The notes under the pieces: generated by a model
Databases searched by the model: none
What the model saw: the letters and a program-made list of their open reading frames with translations, nothing else
Told to the model about the DNA's origin: nothing
Program-made: the position numbers and the translations under genes
Shown here: piece after piece, positions 16,043 through 22,971 of the stretch
Layout of the letters: each line of letters starts with the position of its first letter
Numbering within the stretch: the stretch's first letter is position 1
NCBI GenBank assembly: GCA_035652075.1
Contig: DASREL010000147.1
Coordinates: 1 to 27,385, forward strand
Reading direction: 5' to 3'
Source of the DNA: Gp6-AA45 sp035652075
GTDB taxonomy: Bacteria; Acidobacteriota; Vicinamibacteria; Vicinamibacterales; CAVVIG01
DNA length: 27,385 nucleotides

Positions 16043-16882
16043 TCATCTATTGAAGGTCGCGACCAGCGGCTTGTGGTCGGACGCGTTCGAGTCGATCGTC
16101 TCGATTTTCGCCAGCTTCAATCCTGCGCCGCGAAACAACACGTAGTCGATGCGATGATCGCCGTGCGTCGCATCGCCGCCGGCATCCTGATACACGGATA
16201 ACACGGGCTGCATTTCCTCGTCTGCCGGCCTCGCGTTGAAATCGCCGATCAGGATCGATGACGGCCCCAACGCGCCGGCCCATTTCATCAACGCGTCGAC
16301 TTCTTTCTTCCGCGCCTCGACGTTCTGTTTGCCTGACGCGAGGTGCGTCACCACAATCGGCAGTCCGTTGGCCGATTGAAACCTCACCGCAAATCCGATT
16401 CGGCTCACCGGCAGCGGCGTCATCGTGGTCTTTCCGAGTGCGTCTTTCGCCACCGGAGCGAGAAACGCGAGGCCTTCGGTTTCTTTACCGTCGCCGCGAC
16501 CGCTGTCTCGACATTCGACGTTCGGCGTGAACCACTCCTGCTCGTACACCACAGACCATTCATGCCCCGTCGCCGATCGCAACCCGTCGGCGATCTTGGC
16601 TGGCTGGTCGTCGCAGTTGTAGTACGGATGATTGCGCGTCACCTCCTGCAGTCCGACAATGTCGGGCTGCACGCGTGCGATGACGTCGATGGCGCGCTGA
16701 AGATTGTATTTGTGCGAGCCATCGATGCCGTGCTGGATGTTGAACGTCATCACGCGGAAGCTGTTGGCAGTTGCAGTTGCAGTTGCAGTTGCAGTTGCCG
16801 TTACCGTTGCGGCGGCGCGCGACGAGTAGCCGTAGACACTGACGGCGATCACGACGGTGGCTGAGGTAAGCGTCATCCGCAT
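16043..16882 (-). CDS. Secreted endonuclease/exonuclease/phosphatase (EEP) family protein
   Basis: The 279-residue protein is of the EEP superfamily, whose members cleave phosphodiesters or phosphomonoesters of DNA, lipids or sugars. The motifs are VMTFNIQHG (Asn), VGLQEV (metal-binding Glu), VVTHLASG, ILIGDFNARP (Asp/Asn), HRIDYVLF and SDHKPLVA (catalytic Asp-His), so the active site is complete. A signal-peptide-like helix (TSATVVIAVSVYGYSSRAAA) precedes it, followed by a Thr-Ala repeat (about 26-40) encoded by a hexanucleotide repeat. The ATG at 16882 is chosen because AGGAAGAAG lies about 10 bases before it; a longer frame starts at 16993. The substrate cannot be told from sequence. Confidence 0.88.
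   Translation of the reverse strand: MRMTLTSATVVIAVSVYGYSSRAAATVTATATATATATANSFRVMTFNIQHGIDGSHKYNLQRAIDVIARVQPDIVGLQEVTRNHPYYNCDDQPAKIADGLRSATGHEWSVVYEQEWFTPNVECRDSGRGDGKETEGLAFLAPVAKDALGKTTMTPLPVSRIGFAVRFQSANGLPIVVTHLASGKQNVEARKKEVDALMKWAGALGPSSILIGDFNARPADEEMQPVLSVYQDAGGDATHGDHRIDYVLFRGAGLKLAKIETIDSNASDHKPLVATFNR
16767..16796 (+). repeat. Five perfect GCAGTT hexanucleotide repeats inside the EEP gene
   Basis: GCAGTT is repeated five times without mismatch, followed by the degenerate copies GCCGTT and ACCGTT. On the coding (minus) strand it encodes alternating Thr-Ala just after the signal peptide. Copy-number change would alter linker length without shifting the frame. Confidence 0.9.
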
Positions 16883-16998
16883 GTGTAGATTCTTCTTCCT
16901 GGACCGTTTGGAATCTGTGCGACAACCGGCGAAATACGGCGGTTTTTCGCGGCATGTCCGTTGCTCACTCGAGAAGTACCCCAAGCGGGACAATCGTG

Positions 16999-17226
16999 AT
17001 GGATCACCTGGTTCTCAGCGTCAACGACGGTTTCGATCGACTGCAGCGACGACTCGTCGCCATGGACATTGGCGACTCGATTACTGCGACCGATGCGGCC
17101 GAGGAAAGCGGCTTGAGCATCGACGTCTGTCGCGCGTTGTTCGCCGGCCTCGAACGCGCCGGCCTGATGTCGCGAGATGGTGACGATCATTTCGTTCGCT
17201 GCGCGCTCGATCTTCAACGGACCTAA
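16999..17226 (+). CDS. Small winged-helix-like protein
   Basis: The 75-residue protein is not assigned to a named family. The sequence LVAMDIGDSITATDAAEESGLSIDVCRALFAGLERAGLMSRDGDDHFVR has the helix-turn-helix rhythm of a winged-helix DNA-binding domain: A-A-x-x-S-G-L-S, then a recognition-like helix, then a wing ending in FVR. The ATG at 16999 (MDHLVLSVNDGFD) is preferred over the upstream ATG at 16954. It converges on the heme-binding protein gene with a four-base overlap (stops interleaved at 17223-17226). It may be a small transcriptional regulator; no target is visible. Confidence 0.65.
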   Translation: MDHLVLSVNDGFDRLQRRLVAMDIGDSITATDAAEESGLSIDVCRALFAGLERAGLMSRDGDDHFVRCALDLQRT

Positions 17227-18020
17227 TAGCCGCTGGCCTTCGGTTCGTCGCCGATCTTCTTGCCGTTGCGCCACGTGTTCGGACAGAGCGGGTGCGTGAA
17301 CACCGATGCGCCGTCGACGCTCGTGTAGGTGATGTCGTCAGCGAACTCGCCTTTCTCGGGATCCAATTGCGCGAGGTGACGGATCCGCTTCGCGATCTCG
17401 TGATCGGCGCAGGCAGTGTCCCCGCTCACACCGAGTCCACCGACGCGCGTCTTGCCTTTGTAGAGCGGCACGCCGCCGCCGAAGGCGATCTGGCCGCCGC
17501 AGATCTTGCCGTCCGTCTTCCCCGCATCGTCTGGCCCGACGAGACAATCCGGGTTGAAGGCGTTTGGCTGCGAGACGCCCCAGAGAGAATGCCCCGGCTG
17601 CGTCAAGGTGTAGACACGCGCGGTCGACATCGGCGTGTCGTCGGTGCTGTAGGCGTTTGCGGTATAGGCTTTCGCTTTCGCGATCGCTTGACTGCCGGGC
17701 CATGCACTCGCGGGATCGTCGGTTGCGACAGCGGTGACACAGACCTCGCCCTTGCGGTTGACGATCGACGCCCACTCCATCTTGCCCGAGAACATCCCGC
17801 CGGCTTCGCCTTCGACGCCAGGCGCTTGACGGAGCCACTTCTTCAGATCGTCGGCGGACGGCAGGTCGCGACAATTCGCGCTGGCACCGCCGGCGCGTGG
17901 CTGTTTGTTTTGATCGGCCGACGAGCCCGGCTGCACTTCCGCGGGACTCTTCGCTTCGTTCTTCGCGCACGCGACCGGCACGAGCGCGATGGCGAGGGCG
18001 ATCACGAATCGACGAAACAT
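17223..18020 (-). CDS. Secreted GlcG/HbpS-like (DUF336) heme-binding-family lipoprotein
   Basis: The 265-residue protein begins with a lipoprotein-type signal, MFRRFVIALAIALVPVACAKNE, with Cys at about 17. The mature part resembles the GlcG/HbpS (DUF336) family: AIAKAKAYTANAYSTDD, GGQIAFGGGVPLYKGKTRVGGLGVSGDTACADHEIAKRIR. The last block is the clearest family mark. The ATG at 18020 is chosen because GGAGGA lies just before it; another ATG at 18038 overlaps the cytochrome stop (TAATG). It is the last gene of the dehydrogenase cluster, where such proteins are often found beside PQQ dehydrogenases. Its role there is not established. Confidence 0.82.
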   Translation of the reverse strand: MFRRFVIALAIALVPVACAKNEAKSPAEVQPGSSADQNKQPRAGGASANCRDLPSADDLKKWLRQAPGVEGEAGGMFSGKMEWASIVNRKGEVCVTAVATDDPASAWPGSQAIAKAKAYTANAYSTDDTPMSTARVYTLTQPGHSLWGVSQPNAFNPDCLVGPDDAGKTDGKICGGQIAFGGGVPLYKGKTRVGGLGVSGDTACADHEIAKRIRHLAQLDPEKGEFADDITYTSVDGASVFTHPLCPNTWRNGKKIGDEPKASGY

Positions 18021-18037
18021 GGATCCTCCGAGCGACA

Positions 18038-18478
18038 TTAACTTGGCGGCTGGATCTCGTCGGGCGTCCGCAACGTCTTGATGTACGCCACGAGCTTCCA
18101 CACCTGGTCTTCGTTCAACTTCGAGCCCCATGCGGGCATGCCGTGCGCGCGGCCTTCGGCGATCGAGCTGAAGACTTGCGCGTCGGTGGCGCCGTAGATC
18201 CAGTCGACGTCACGCAGGCTCGGTCCCATTCCCCCGCCCGCGCGACCGCCGTGGCAGCCGGAACAGTTGAAGCGCACGAACAACTGACGGCCGTCAGCCG
18301 CGGCCTGTCGATCGCCGTTGTACGGATTGCTCGGCCGCTGTGGGTTGTTCTCCGGGCCTGGAATCGGTCCGACGGGCGTCCGCATCGGCGGCGGCATCGA
18401 TGCGGCGGCCAGATCGTTCGACTTGCCGCCGCAGGCCGCCATCAACGCGCATACACAGACCAGCGACAAGGGACGCAT
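18038..18478 (-). CDS. Cytochrome c lipoprotein, probable electron acceptor of the PQQ dehydrogenase
   Basis: The 146-residue mono-heme cytochrome c has a lipoprotein signal MRPLSLVCVCALMAACGGK (Cys near 16) and a Pro-rich linker (about 28-50). The heme site is CSGCH in FVRFNCSGCHGGRAGGGMGPSL, with an axial Met likely in HGMPAWGSKL and the C-terminal helix VWKLVAYIKTL. GGGAG lies seven bases before the ATG and overlaps the end of the XoxJ-like gene. XoxG-type cytochromes accept electrons from lanthanide dehydrogenases, and the position in the cluster supports that role here by inference. Confidence 0.9.
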   Translation of the reverse strand: MRPLSLVCVCALMAACGGKSNDLAAASMPPPMRTPVGPIPGPENNPQRPSNPYNGDRQAAADGRQLFVRFNCSGCHGGRAGGGMGPSLRDVDWIYGATDAQVFSSIAEGRAHGMPAWGSKLNEDQVWKLVAYIKTLRTPDEIQPPS

Positions 18479-18479
18479 G

Positions 18480-19391
18480 CTATCTCCCAGCGCTCGCCTG
18501 AAAGGCTCGCGTTACAGTGCTCGAGGGTCGCGCTCCAGTGCTCGAGGCCACTACCGGAACCCCAAACTCTCGCAGGATGCGATCGATCTCCGGTTTCCGC
18601 CTCGCGATCGCACGATCGACGGCATCGTGCAGCGCGCGATCGTTCTTGCGGACACCCATGGCGATCGCAAACGTGAACGGTAGTGTCGGTCCGTCGCTGT
18701 CTGGTGACACAGGCACGATCGTCAGCCGCGCTTTCTCTTGCTTCGCGTAGTAACCGGCCAGCGGTCCCCAGACGATCGCCATGTCGACGTCACCACGCGC
18801 GACGCCGTCGACGACGTCGCGCTGCGGATCCGGCTTCGAGTAGTCGCCGTAGACCGTGTAACCTCGGATGTTCGACGTGATGTGCCGCGCGGCGAGCGCC
18901 TGCGCCGCGGGCGGGTTGGAATAGTCAGTGCCGGTAATCTGAATCCCGATCCGGAGTGTCTTCAGCTGCGGATCGTCGAACGAGCGAACGTTCAACCGTC
19001 GATCGGCGCGTGAGACGAACACGTACGTCGATCGGTAATACGGATGCGTCGCCGACGCGAGCTCGTAGTTCGCGGGAATCCCCATCACGAGATCGCAATG
19101 GCCAGCACGCAGCGTGTTGCGGATGAACCCGCGTCGCTGCGGCGCCCAGAAGTACTCGAGCGGACGCCCGAGATCCTTCGCGATCACCTGCGCGATCTTG
19201 TTTTCGAAGCCCCGCTGCTTGTCGTCGCTAAACGGCATGTTGTTCGGGTCTGCGCAGACACGGAGGGCAGCCCTAAAGGGCTGCGCTACAACAGCAGCAG
19301 AGACGGTCGTAGCAGGAGAGACACTCGTAGCGCAGGCCTTGAGGCCTGCCCACACCATCACGACGACCAACGCCCTAGAGACCAAAGACAT
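18480..19391 (-). CDS. XoxJ-like periplasmic binding protein of a PQQ dehydrogenase cluster
   Basis: The 303-residue protein belongs to the quinoprotein-dehydrogenase-associated solute-binding family (XoxJ/MxaJ-like). The motifs are RVCADPNNMPFSDD, GFENKIAQVIAKDLGRPLEYFWAPQRRGFIRNTLRAGHCDLVMGI, and later DVDMAIVWGPLAGYYA. In methylotrophs XoxJ is thought to help activate or mature XoxF. The ATG at 19391 overlaps the dehydrogenase stop by 17 bases. About residues 13-42, between the first hydrophobic run and the mature domain (which begins near ALRVCADP), are encoded by two inverted REP-like elements. The usual signal peptide has therefore been altered or extended by repeat sequence, and export efficiency is uncertain. 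Confidence 0.85.
   Translation of the reverse strand: MSLVSRALVVVMVWAGLKACATSVSPATTVSAAVVAQPFRAALRVCADPNNMPFSDDKQRGFENKIAQVIAKDLGRPLEYFWAPQRRGFIRNTLRAGHCDLVMGIPANYELASATHPYYRSTYVFVSRADRRLNVRSFDDPQLKTLRIGIQITGTDYSNPPAAQALAARHITSNIRGYTVYGDYSKPDPQRDVVDGVARGDVDMAIVWGPLAGYYAKQEKARLTIVPVSPDSDGPTLPFTFAIAMGVRKNDRALHDAVDRAIARRKPEIDRILREFGVPVVASSTGARPSSTVTRAFQASAGR
19266..19351. repeat. Inverted pair of REP-like elements inside the XoxJ-like gene
   Basis: One element (19266-19291) contains GGCAGCCCTAAAGGGCTGCG then CTACAA. The other (19326-19351) contains CGTAGCGCAGGCCTTGAGG then CCTGCCC. They face each other and share the GCGCTAC/GTAGCGC ends with the elements at 12767-12823 and 21659-21733. They are translated as part of the N-terminus of the XoxJ-like protein. 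Confidence 0.8.
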
Positions 19392-21240
19392 ACACCGTGC
19401 TTCCCGGGGCCGTGTACTTCTTGATCTCTTTCATCGCGCCGACGACGCCGAGCGCGGCGTACGGATCATCAGCGGAAATTTCCGGGAACGCGACCGCACC
19501 CATCCATCCGCCGATGCCCGAGTAGATGGCGACGTACTGTTTGCCGTCCGGACCGAGATACGTGATCGGGTTGCCGATGATCCCCGACGCGCAGTGGAAC
19601 TTCCACAACTCCGTCCCGGTCCTCCCATCAATCGCCTTGAACCACCCATCCATCGTCCCGTAGAAGACGACGTCCCCGGCAGTCGCGAGCACGCCGCTGT
19701 AGACCGGCAGGACCGGTTCCTGGACGCCCCACGCTTTCTTGTTGTGCGCGACGTCCCACGCGACGAGCTCGCCTTGATAGCCACCAGGCCCCGGATACAT
19801 CTTTACGTCCGCGCCGAGGTACGGCGTCCCCGCGATGTAGTTCGCGTCGATCGCTTCGTAGTCCATGCACGTGTTGTGGGCCGGGATGTAGAGCAAGCCG
19901 GTCTTCGGTGAAAACGCCGACGGGATGACGTCCTTCGCGCCCGTCGATGACGGACAGATCGCCTGCGTCACTTTGCCGTAATGCGTGCGCTTCGTCGGAT
20001 CTTCAGCGGGCTTGCCGGTCTTGAGGTCGTAGCTCGATGCCCAGTTCGTCGGCTCGAACTTCTCCGCGGACAGCAACTCTCCGTTCGTGCGATCGAACAC
20101 GTAGACGAAGCCGGTGCGGCCTGGATGGATCAGCAGCTTGCGCGGCTTGCCGCCGTAGTCCATGTCGACGAGCAGGTTTTCCATGATCTCGTCGTAGTCC
20201 CACGCGTCGTTCGCCGTCGCCTGATACGCCCACTTCAACTCGCCCGTGTCGGCGTCGCGTGCCATGATCGAGCACGACCATTTGTTGTCGCCGGGACGCA
20301 GATCCGGATTCCACACGCCGGGATTGCCGGTGCCGTAGAAAAACATGTTGGTCTCGGGGTCGTACGACACCCAGCCCCAGACCGTCGATCCGCCGAGCTT
20401 CCACTGCTCGCCTTGCCATGTCTTGGCGCCGAGATCTTTGCCCTGATCTTTCGCGTAGAACGGCTTGAAGTCCGGCGCGACGCGCACTTCGCTGTCAGGC
20501 CCGGTGTTGTATGCCTTCCAGAGAATCTTTCCGCTCTTGACGTCGAGTGCGGCGACATATCCGCGGACGCCCATTTCGCCGCCCGCGTTGCCGACGATCA
20601 CCTTGTCCTTGATCACAACCGGCGCATTCGTGAACGTCTCGCCGACGTTGATGTCGCCCACTCTCGATCGCCACACTTCCTTGCCGGTCTCCGCATCGAC
20701 GGCCACGACGTTCGCGTCGAGCAGGCTGTAGATCACTTTCCCGTCGACGTACGACGCGCCGCGATTGACGACGTCACAACACGCGATGCCGACGGACCGA
20801 CGGTCCGGATGCGGTTCGTACACGAACTTCACCGCCCCGCCCGGCTTCGTCAGATCGACCGCGACCAGGTTGTTCGGATACGGCGTGACGACATACATCG
20901 TGTTGTTGACCACGAGCGGCTGACCTTCGTGCCCGTGTGGGATGCCGGTCGAAAAGGTGGTGATCGGATGAAGGTTCTTGGCGTTCGACGTGTTGATCGT
21001 ATCGAGCGTGCTGTAGCGGAGGTTACCGTAATCACCAGCCGGCATCCGCCATTCGCCGCGCGAGACATCCGAGACGAGGTGAAGATTCGGCGGTGCGCCG
21101 GGAGCCGTTCCGCTCGTGCCCACCGGCGCCGGCCCGGCCGCGCCGCGATCGTTATGGTTCTTGTCTGCGGAACATCCAGCTAGCACCGTGGCACCGAGCA
21201 TCGAAGCACCTAGCACCACCGCACCTAGCACCCGTTTCAT
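19375..21240 (-). CDS. XoxF-like lanthanide-type PQQ-dependent alcohol dehydrogenase (lipoprotein)
   Basis: The 621-residue PQQ-dependent dehydrogenase of the methanol/ethanol family oxidises primary alcohols in the periplasm. The vicinal disulfide is C154-C155 in VGIACCDVVNRG. Metal and PQQ ligands are E222 (GGEMGVRG), N306 (GTGNPG) and D348 (NDAWDYDE). D350, two residues after the catalytic Asp, is the extra acidic residue that marks lanthanide-dependent XoxF-type enzymes. Tryptophan-docking propeller repeats run throughout. The signal peptide is a lipoprotein type with Cys at 23 (VLAGCS), unlike the soluble XoxF of methylotrophs. GAGGT lies shortly before the ATG. It is in an operon with two cytochromes, a XoxJ-like protein and a DUF336 protein. 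The true substrate (methanol, ethanol or other) is unknown. Confidence 0.9.
   Translation of the reverse strand: MKRVLGAVVLGASMLGATVLAGCSADKNHNDRGAAGPAPVGTSGTAPGAPPNLHLVSDVSRGEWRMPAGDYGNLRYSTLDTINTSNAKNLHPITTFSTGIPHGHEGQPLVVNNTMYVVTPYPNNLVAVDLTKPGGAVKFVYEPHPDRRSVGIACCDVVNRGASYVDGKVIYSLLDANVVAVDAETGKEVWRSRVGDINVGETFTNAPVVIKDKVIVGNAGGEMGVRGYVAALDVKSGKILWKAYNTGPDSEVRVAPDFKPFYAKDQGKDLGAKTWQGEQWKLGGSTVWGWVSYDPETNMFFYGTGNPGVWNPDLRPGDNKWSCSIMARDADTGELKWAYQATANDAWDYDEIMENLLVDMDYGGKPRKLLIHPGRTGFVYVFDRTNGELLSAEKFEPTNWASSYDLKTGKPAEDPTKRTHYGKVTQAICPSSTGAKDVIPSAFSPKTGLLYIPAHNTCMDYEAIDANYIAGTPYLGADVKMYPGPGGYQGELVAWDVAHNKKAWGVQEPVLPVYSGVLATAGDVVFYGTMDGWFKAIDGRTGTELWKFHCASGIIGNPITYLGPDGKQYVAIYSGIGGWMGAVAFPEISADDPYAALGVVGAMKEIKKYTAPGSTVYVFGL
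21184..21233 (-). repeat. GGTGCT-type repeats forming the dehydrogenase signal peptide
   Basis: On the coding strand GTGC occurs six times in about 50 bases (for example GGGTGCTAGGTGCGGTGGTG), with a related ATGC copy between them. The translation is VLGAVVLGASMLGATVLAG, the hydrophobic core of the signal peptide. The wording resembles the noncoding GGTGC array at 26850-26970. Confidence 0.6.
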
Positions 21241-21242
21241 AT

Positions 21243-21614
21243 CTACCTCAGCGTGTAGAGATACGCGACGACATCACGCGCCTGTTCTTGCGACAGCCCA
21301 ACCGTAGGCATCGCCGAATGCGGATGAATATGTTGGGGTGTTCGGATAAACGACGCTACGTTGTCCGGCGTGTTCGGGAGTTCACCGCCGACGAACGAGC
21401 GGCGCGAAAACGAGATCAACGGCGGGCCAACAAGACTCGACGCGCCGGCGATGCCTGGAATCAGGTGACAGGATCCGCAGCCGTACTGCTGGATGACGGC
21501 GCTCCCTCGCGCAGGGTCGCCGCCGGAGCTGGCGTTCAGGGCAATCGCAAGTTGTGGGTCGCCGCCTCTGCAGGCGCTGACCGCGAACAGCAACAGCGGT
21601 ATCAGCCAGCGCAT
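21243..21614 (-). CDS. Cytochrome c lipoprotein upstream of the dehydrogenase
   Basis: The 123-residue mono-heme cytochrome c has the signal MRWLIPLLLFAVSACRGG with a lipobox Cys. The heme motif is CGSCH in QQYGCGSCHLIPGIAG, and the axial Met is likely in HSAMPTVGLSQEQARDVVAYLYTL. The ATG at 21614 is chosen over the ATG at 21620 because AGGA directly abuts 21620 but lies six bases before 21614. It ends two bases before the dehydrogenase ATG. It is the first cytochrome of the cluster and probably carries electrons from the dehydrogenase; which of the two cytochromes is the direct partner cannot be told. Confidence 0.88.
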   Translation of the reverse strand: MRWLIPLLLFAVSACRGGDPQLAIALNASSGGDPARGSAVIQQYGCGSCHLIPGIAGASSLVGPPLISFSRRSFVGGELPNTPDNVASFIRTPQHIHPHSAMPTVGLSQEQARDVVAYLYTLR

Positions 21615-21658
21615 ACGCATTCCTGTCGCTGAGATGACGCAACGAGAATGCCAACGAT

Positions 21659-21733
21659 GTAGCGCAGCCCGTTTGGGGGGTGCAGGCCTGAAGGCCTGCG
21701 CTACGTTCGGCAGGCCTGAAGGCCTGCGCTACG
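21659..21733. repeat. Cluster of REP-like palindromes (GCGCTAC family)
   Basis: A truncated element (TGTAGCGCAGCCCG, 21659-21672) is followed by two direct copies of a 23-base palindromic unit at 21683-21705 and 21711-21733, whose core is CAGGCCTGAAGGCCTG and whose end is CGCTACG. The second copy contains the stop codon of the flavoprotein gene (21729-21731 on the minus strand). Confidence 0.85.
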
Positions 21734-22901
21734 CCCGCATGGAGCCGAAGACTTGGATGTGGGAGTCGACGACGCGCTTGCGCTCTGCCTCGTCTGGCTC
21801 GAGCGTCCAGACGTCGCGCTGAGATGTGCCGCCGAGGATGATGCCGTCACGGCGCGACATCATGTGGATCCCGAGCTGGCCGGGCGCCGGCCGTTCGTGC
21901 AGTCCGCCGTTGGTGTGGTAGTTGATTTCGTCCTGCGGCACCATCACGACGAGCTGCCCTTTCAGCGGCAGCAACTCTTTATCACCAAACAGATCGCGCG
22001 CGCCGAGGCCGGTGCAGTTGATGACGATCGGCTCGCTCAGCGATGCGAGATCTCGTTGCGTTTCGAATTTGCGGACGACGATCTTGCCGCCGAAGAGGAC
22101 AATGTCGCGCATCAACGCGTCGAGGTAGATGTTCGGCTCGATGCGAATTTGCGGCGAGCGGATCGCGTACTTCGTCTGGAACGGATGCTCGCCGGGACCG
22201 AAGATCTCGCGCTCCGTGTCCGCGCCGTCGGGTAACGGTTCTCGCGCGGGTGGCGTCTGCGGCGGCGTCGGCAACGTATCGGTGAGACTGAGATTGTCCA
22301 ACCACGATACGCCGCTGATCGGATTGCCGCACATCAACTGCAGCTGGCGATACGAGATGTCGTACGCGCGACGATATTGCGCGTCCCACGCCGGCGTCCG
22401 CTGATCGCCGGCGACGAGGCCTGAACTTGGCGTGAACCCCGCGAGCGACATGTTCGAGGTGACATTCGGCGGAACCGCTGCGGCGTAAATCGTCACGTCG
22501 AAACCGCGTCGCTGCAGCTGACGCGCGCACGTCAGCCCGACCGATCCGCATCCAATCACCGCGACCTTGCGCGCCTGATGCTCGAGCGCGAACTCACTCG
22601 CCATCAGCCCAGTGCCCCACGCGAGCGACATCCCCGCGCCGCCGTGGCCGTAGTTGTGCACGAGTAGCTTGTCATCGAGCTTGTCGGCCTTGAGAACGAA
22701 GCCCGCATCCCGGTGTGGCCGCAGCCCCACCGTCGTACGGATGATTCGATCCCAGGACGCCTTCACCTGCGCCACCCGCAACGGCGCATGCGGCTTCGGC
22801 ACGCCGCCCGTCTTCGCTTTCGACGTCGTCGTCGCGCAGCCACTTAGGCCAAAGCCGACTGTCGCAAGCGCGGTACTGGACACGAACGCACGTCGATTCA
22901 T
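21729..22901 (-). CDS. Tat-exported FAD oxidoreductase resembling a circularly permuted D-amino-acid oxidase
   Basis: The 390-residue flavoprotein starts with a Tat/lipoprotein-type signal, MNRRAFVSSTALATVGFGLSG, with Cys at 22. The block RIIRTTVGLRPHRDAGF (about 52-68) then LLVHNYGHGGAGMSLAWG (about 79-96) precedes the FAD dinucleotide-binding motif VAVIGCGSVGLTCARQLQRRG (about 113-133). The substrate-domain marks YAIRSPQIRIEPNIYLDAL, VINCTGLGARDLFGD and PLKGQLVVM follow. In classical D-amino-acid oxidase the GFRPxRP and HNYGHGG blocks are at the C-terminus; here they are at the N-terminus and the protein ends where they would begin. AAGGA precedes the ATG at 22901. The stop lies in a REP element. 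FAD binding is well supported, the substrate is not known, and the permutation is a reading of motif order. Confidence 0.85.
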   Translation of the reverse strand: MNRRAFVSSTALATVGFGLSGCATTTSKAKTGGVPKPHAPLRVAQVKASWDRIIRTTVGLRPHRDAGFVLKADKLDDKLLVHNYGHGGAGMSLAWGTGLMASEFALEHQARKVAVIGCGSVGLTCARQLQRRGFDVTIYAAAVPPNVTSNMSLAGFTPSSGLVAGDQRTPAWDAQYRRAYDISYRQLQLMCGNPISGVSWLDNLSLTDTLPTPPQTPPAREPLPDGADTEREIFGPGEHPFQTKYAIRSPQIRIEPNIYLDALMRDIVLFGGKIVVRKFETQRDLASLSEPIVINCTGLGARDLFGDKELLPLKGQLVVMVPQDEINYHTNGGLHERPAPGQLGIHMMSRRDGIILGGTSQRDVWTLEPDEAERKRVVDSHIQVFGSMRA

Positions 22902-22915
22902 TGAAGATCCTTCAA
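22901..22915. promoter_or_regulatory. Short palindrome at the start of the flavoprotein gene
   Basis: TTGAAG-ATC-CTTCAA is a perfect inverted repeat with a 3-base centre, sitting at the flavoprotein start codon and about 40 bases upstream of the -10 candidate for the kinase gene. It could be an operator or chance; only the symmetry is seen. Confidence 0.3.
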
Positions 22916-22949
22916 CAGGCAGAAAGGAGGAGGCCTGTGGTGCGCGCAT

Positions 22950-22955
22950 TATAAT
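22950..22955 (+). promoter_or_regulatory. Candidate -10 box of the kinase gene
   Basis: A perfect TATAAT lies 17 bases before the ATG at 22972, giving a leader of roughly ten bases. No convincing -35 box is seen at 17-base spacing, so the promoter is tentative. Confidence 0.4.
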
Positions 22956-22971
22956 CGGCCCGGTTCGCAAC

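Noticed and set aside
22654..22971. N-terminal extension of the Ser/Thr kinase frame upstream of 22972
   Set aside because: It lies opposite the flavoprotein coding region and precedes the TATAAT box; the kinase fold starts just after 22972.
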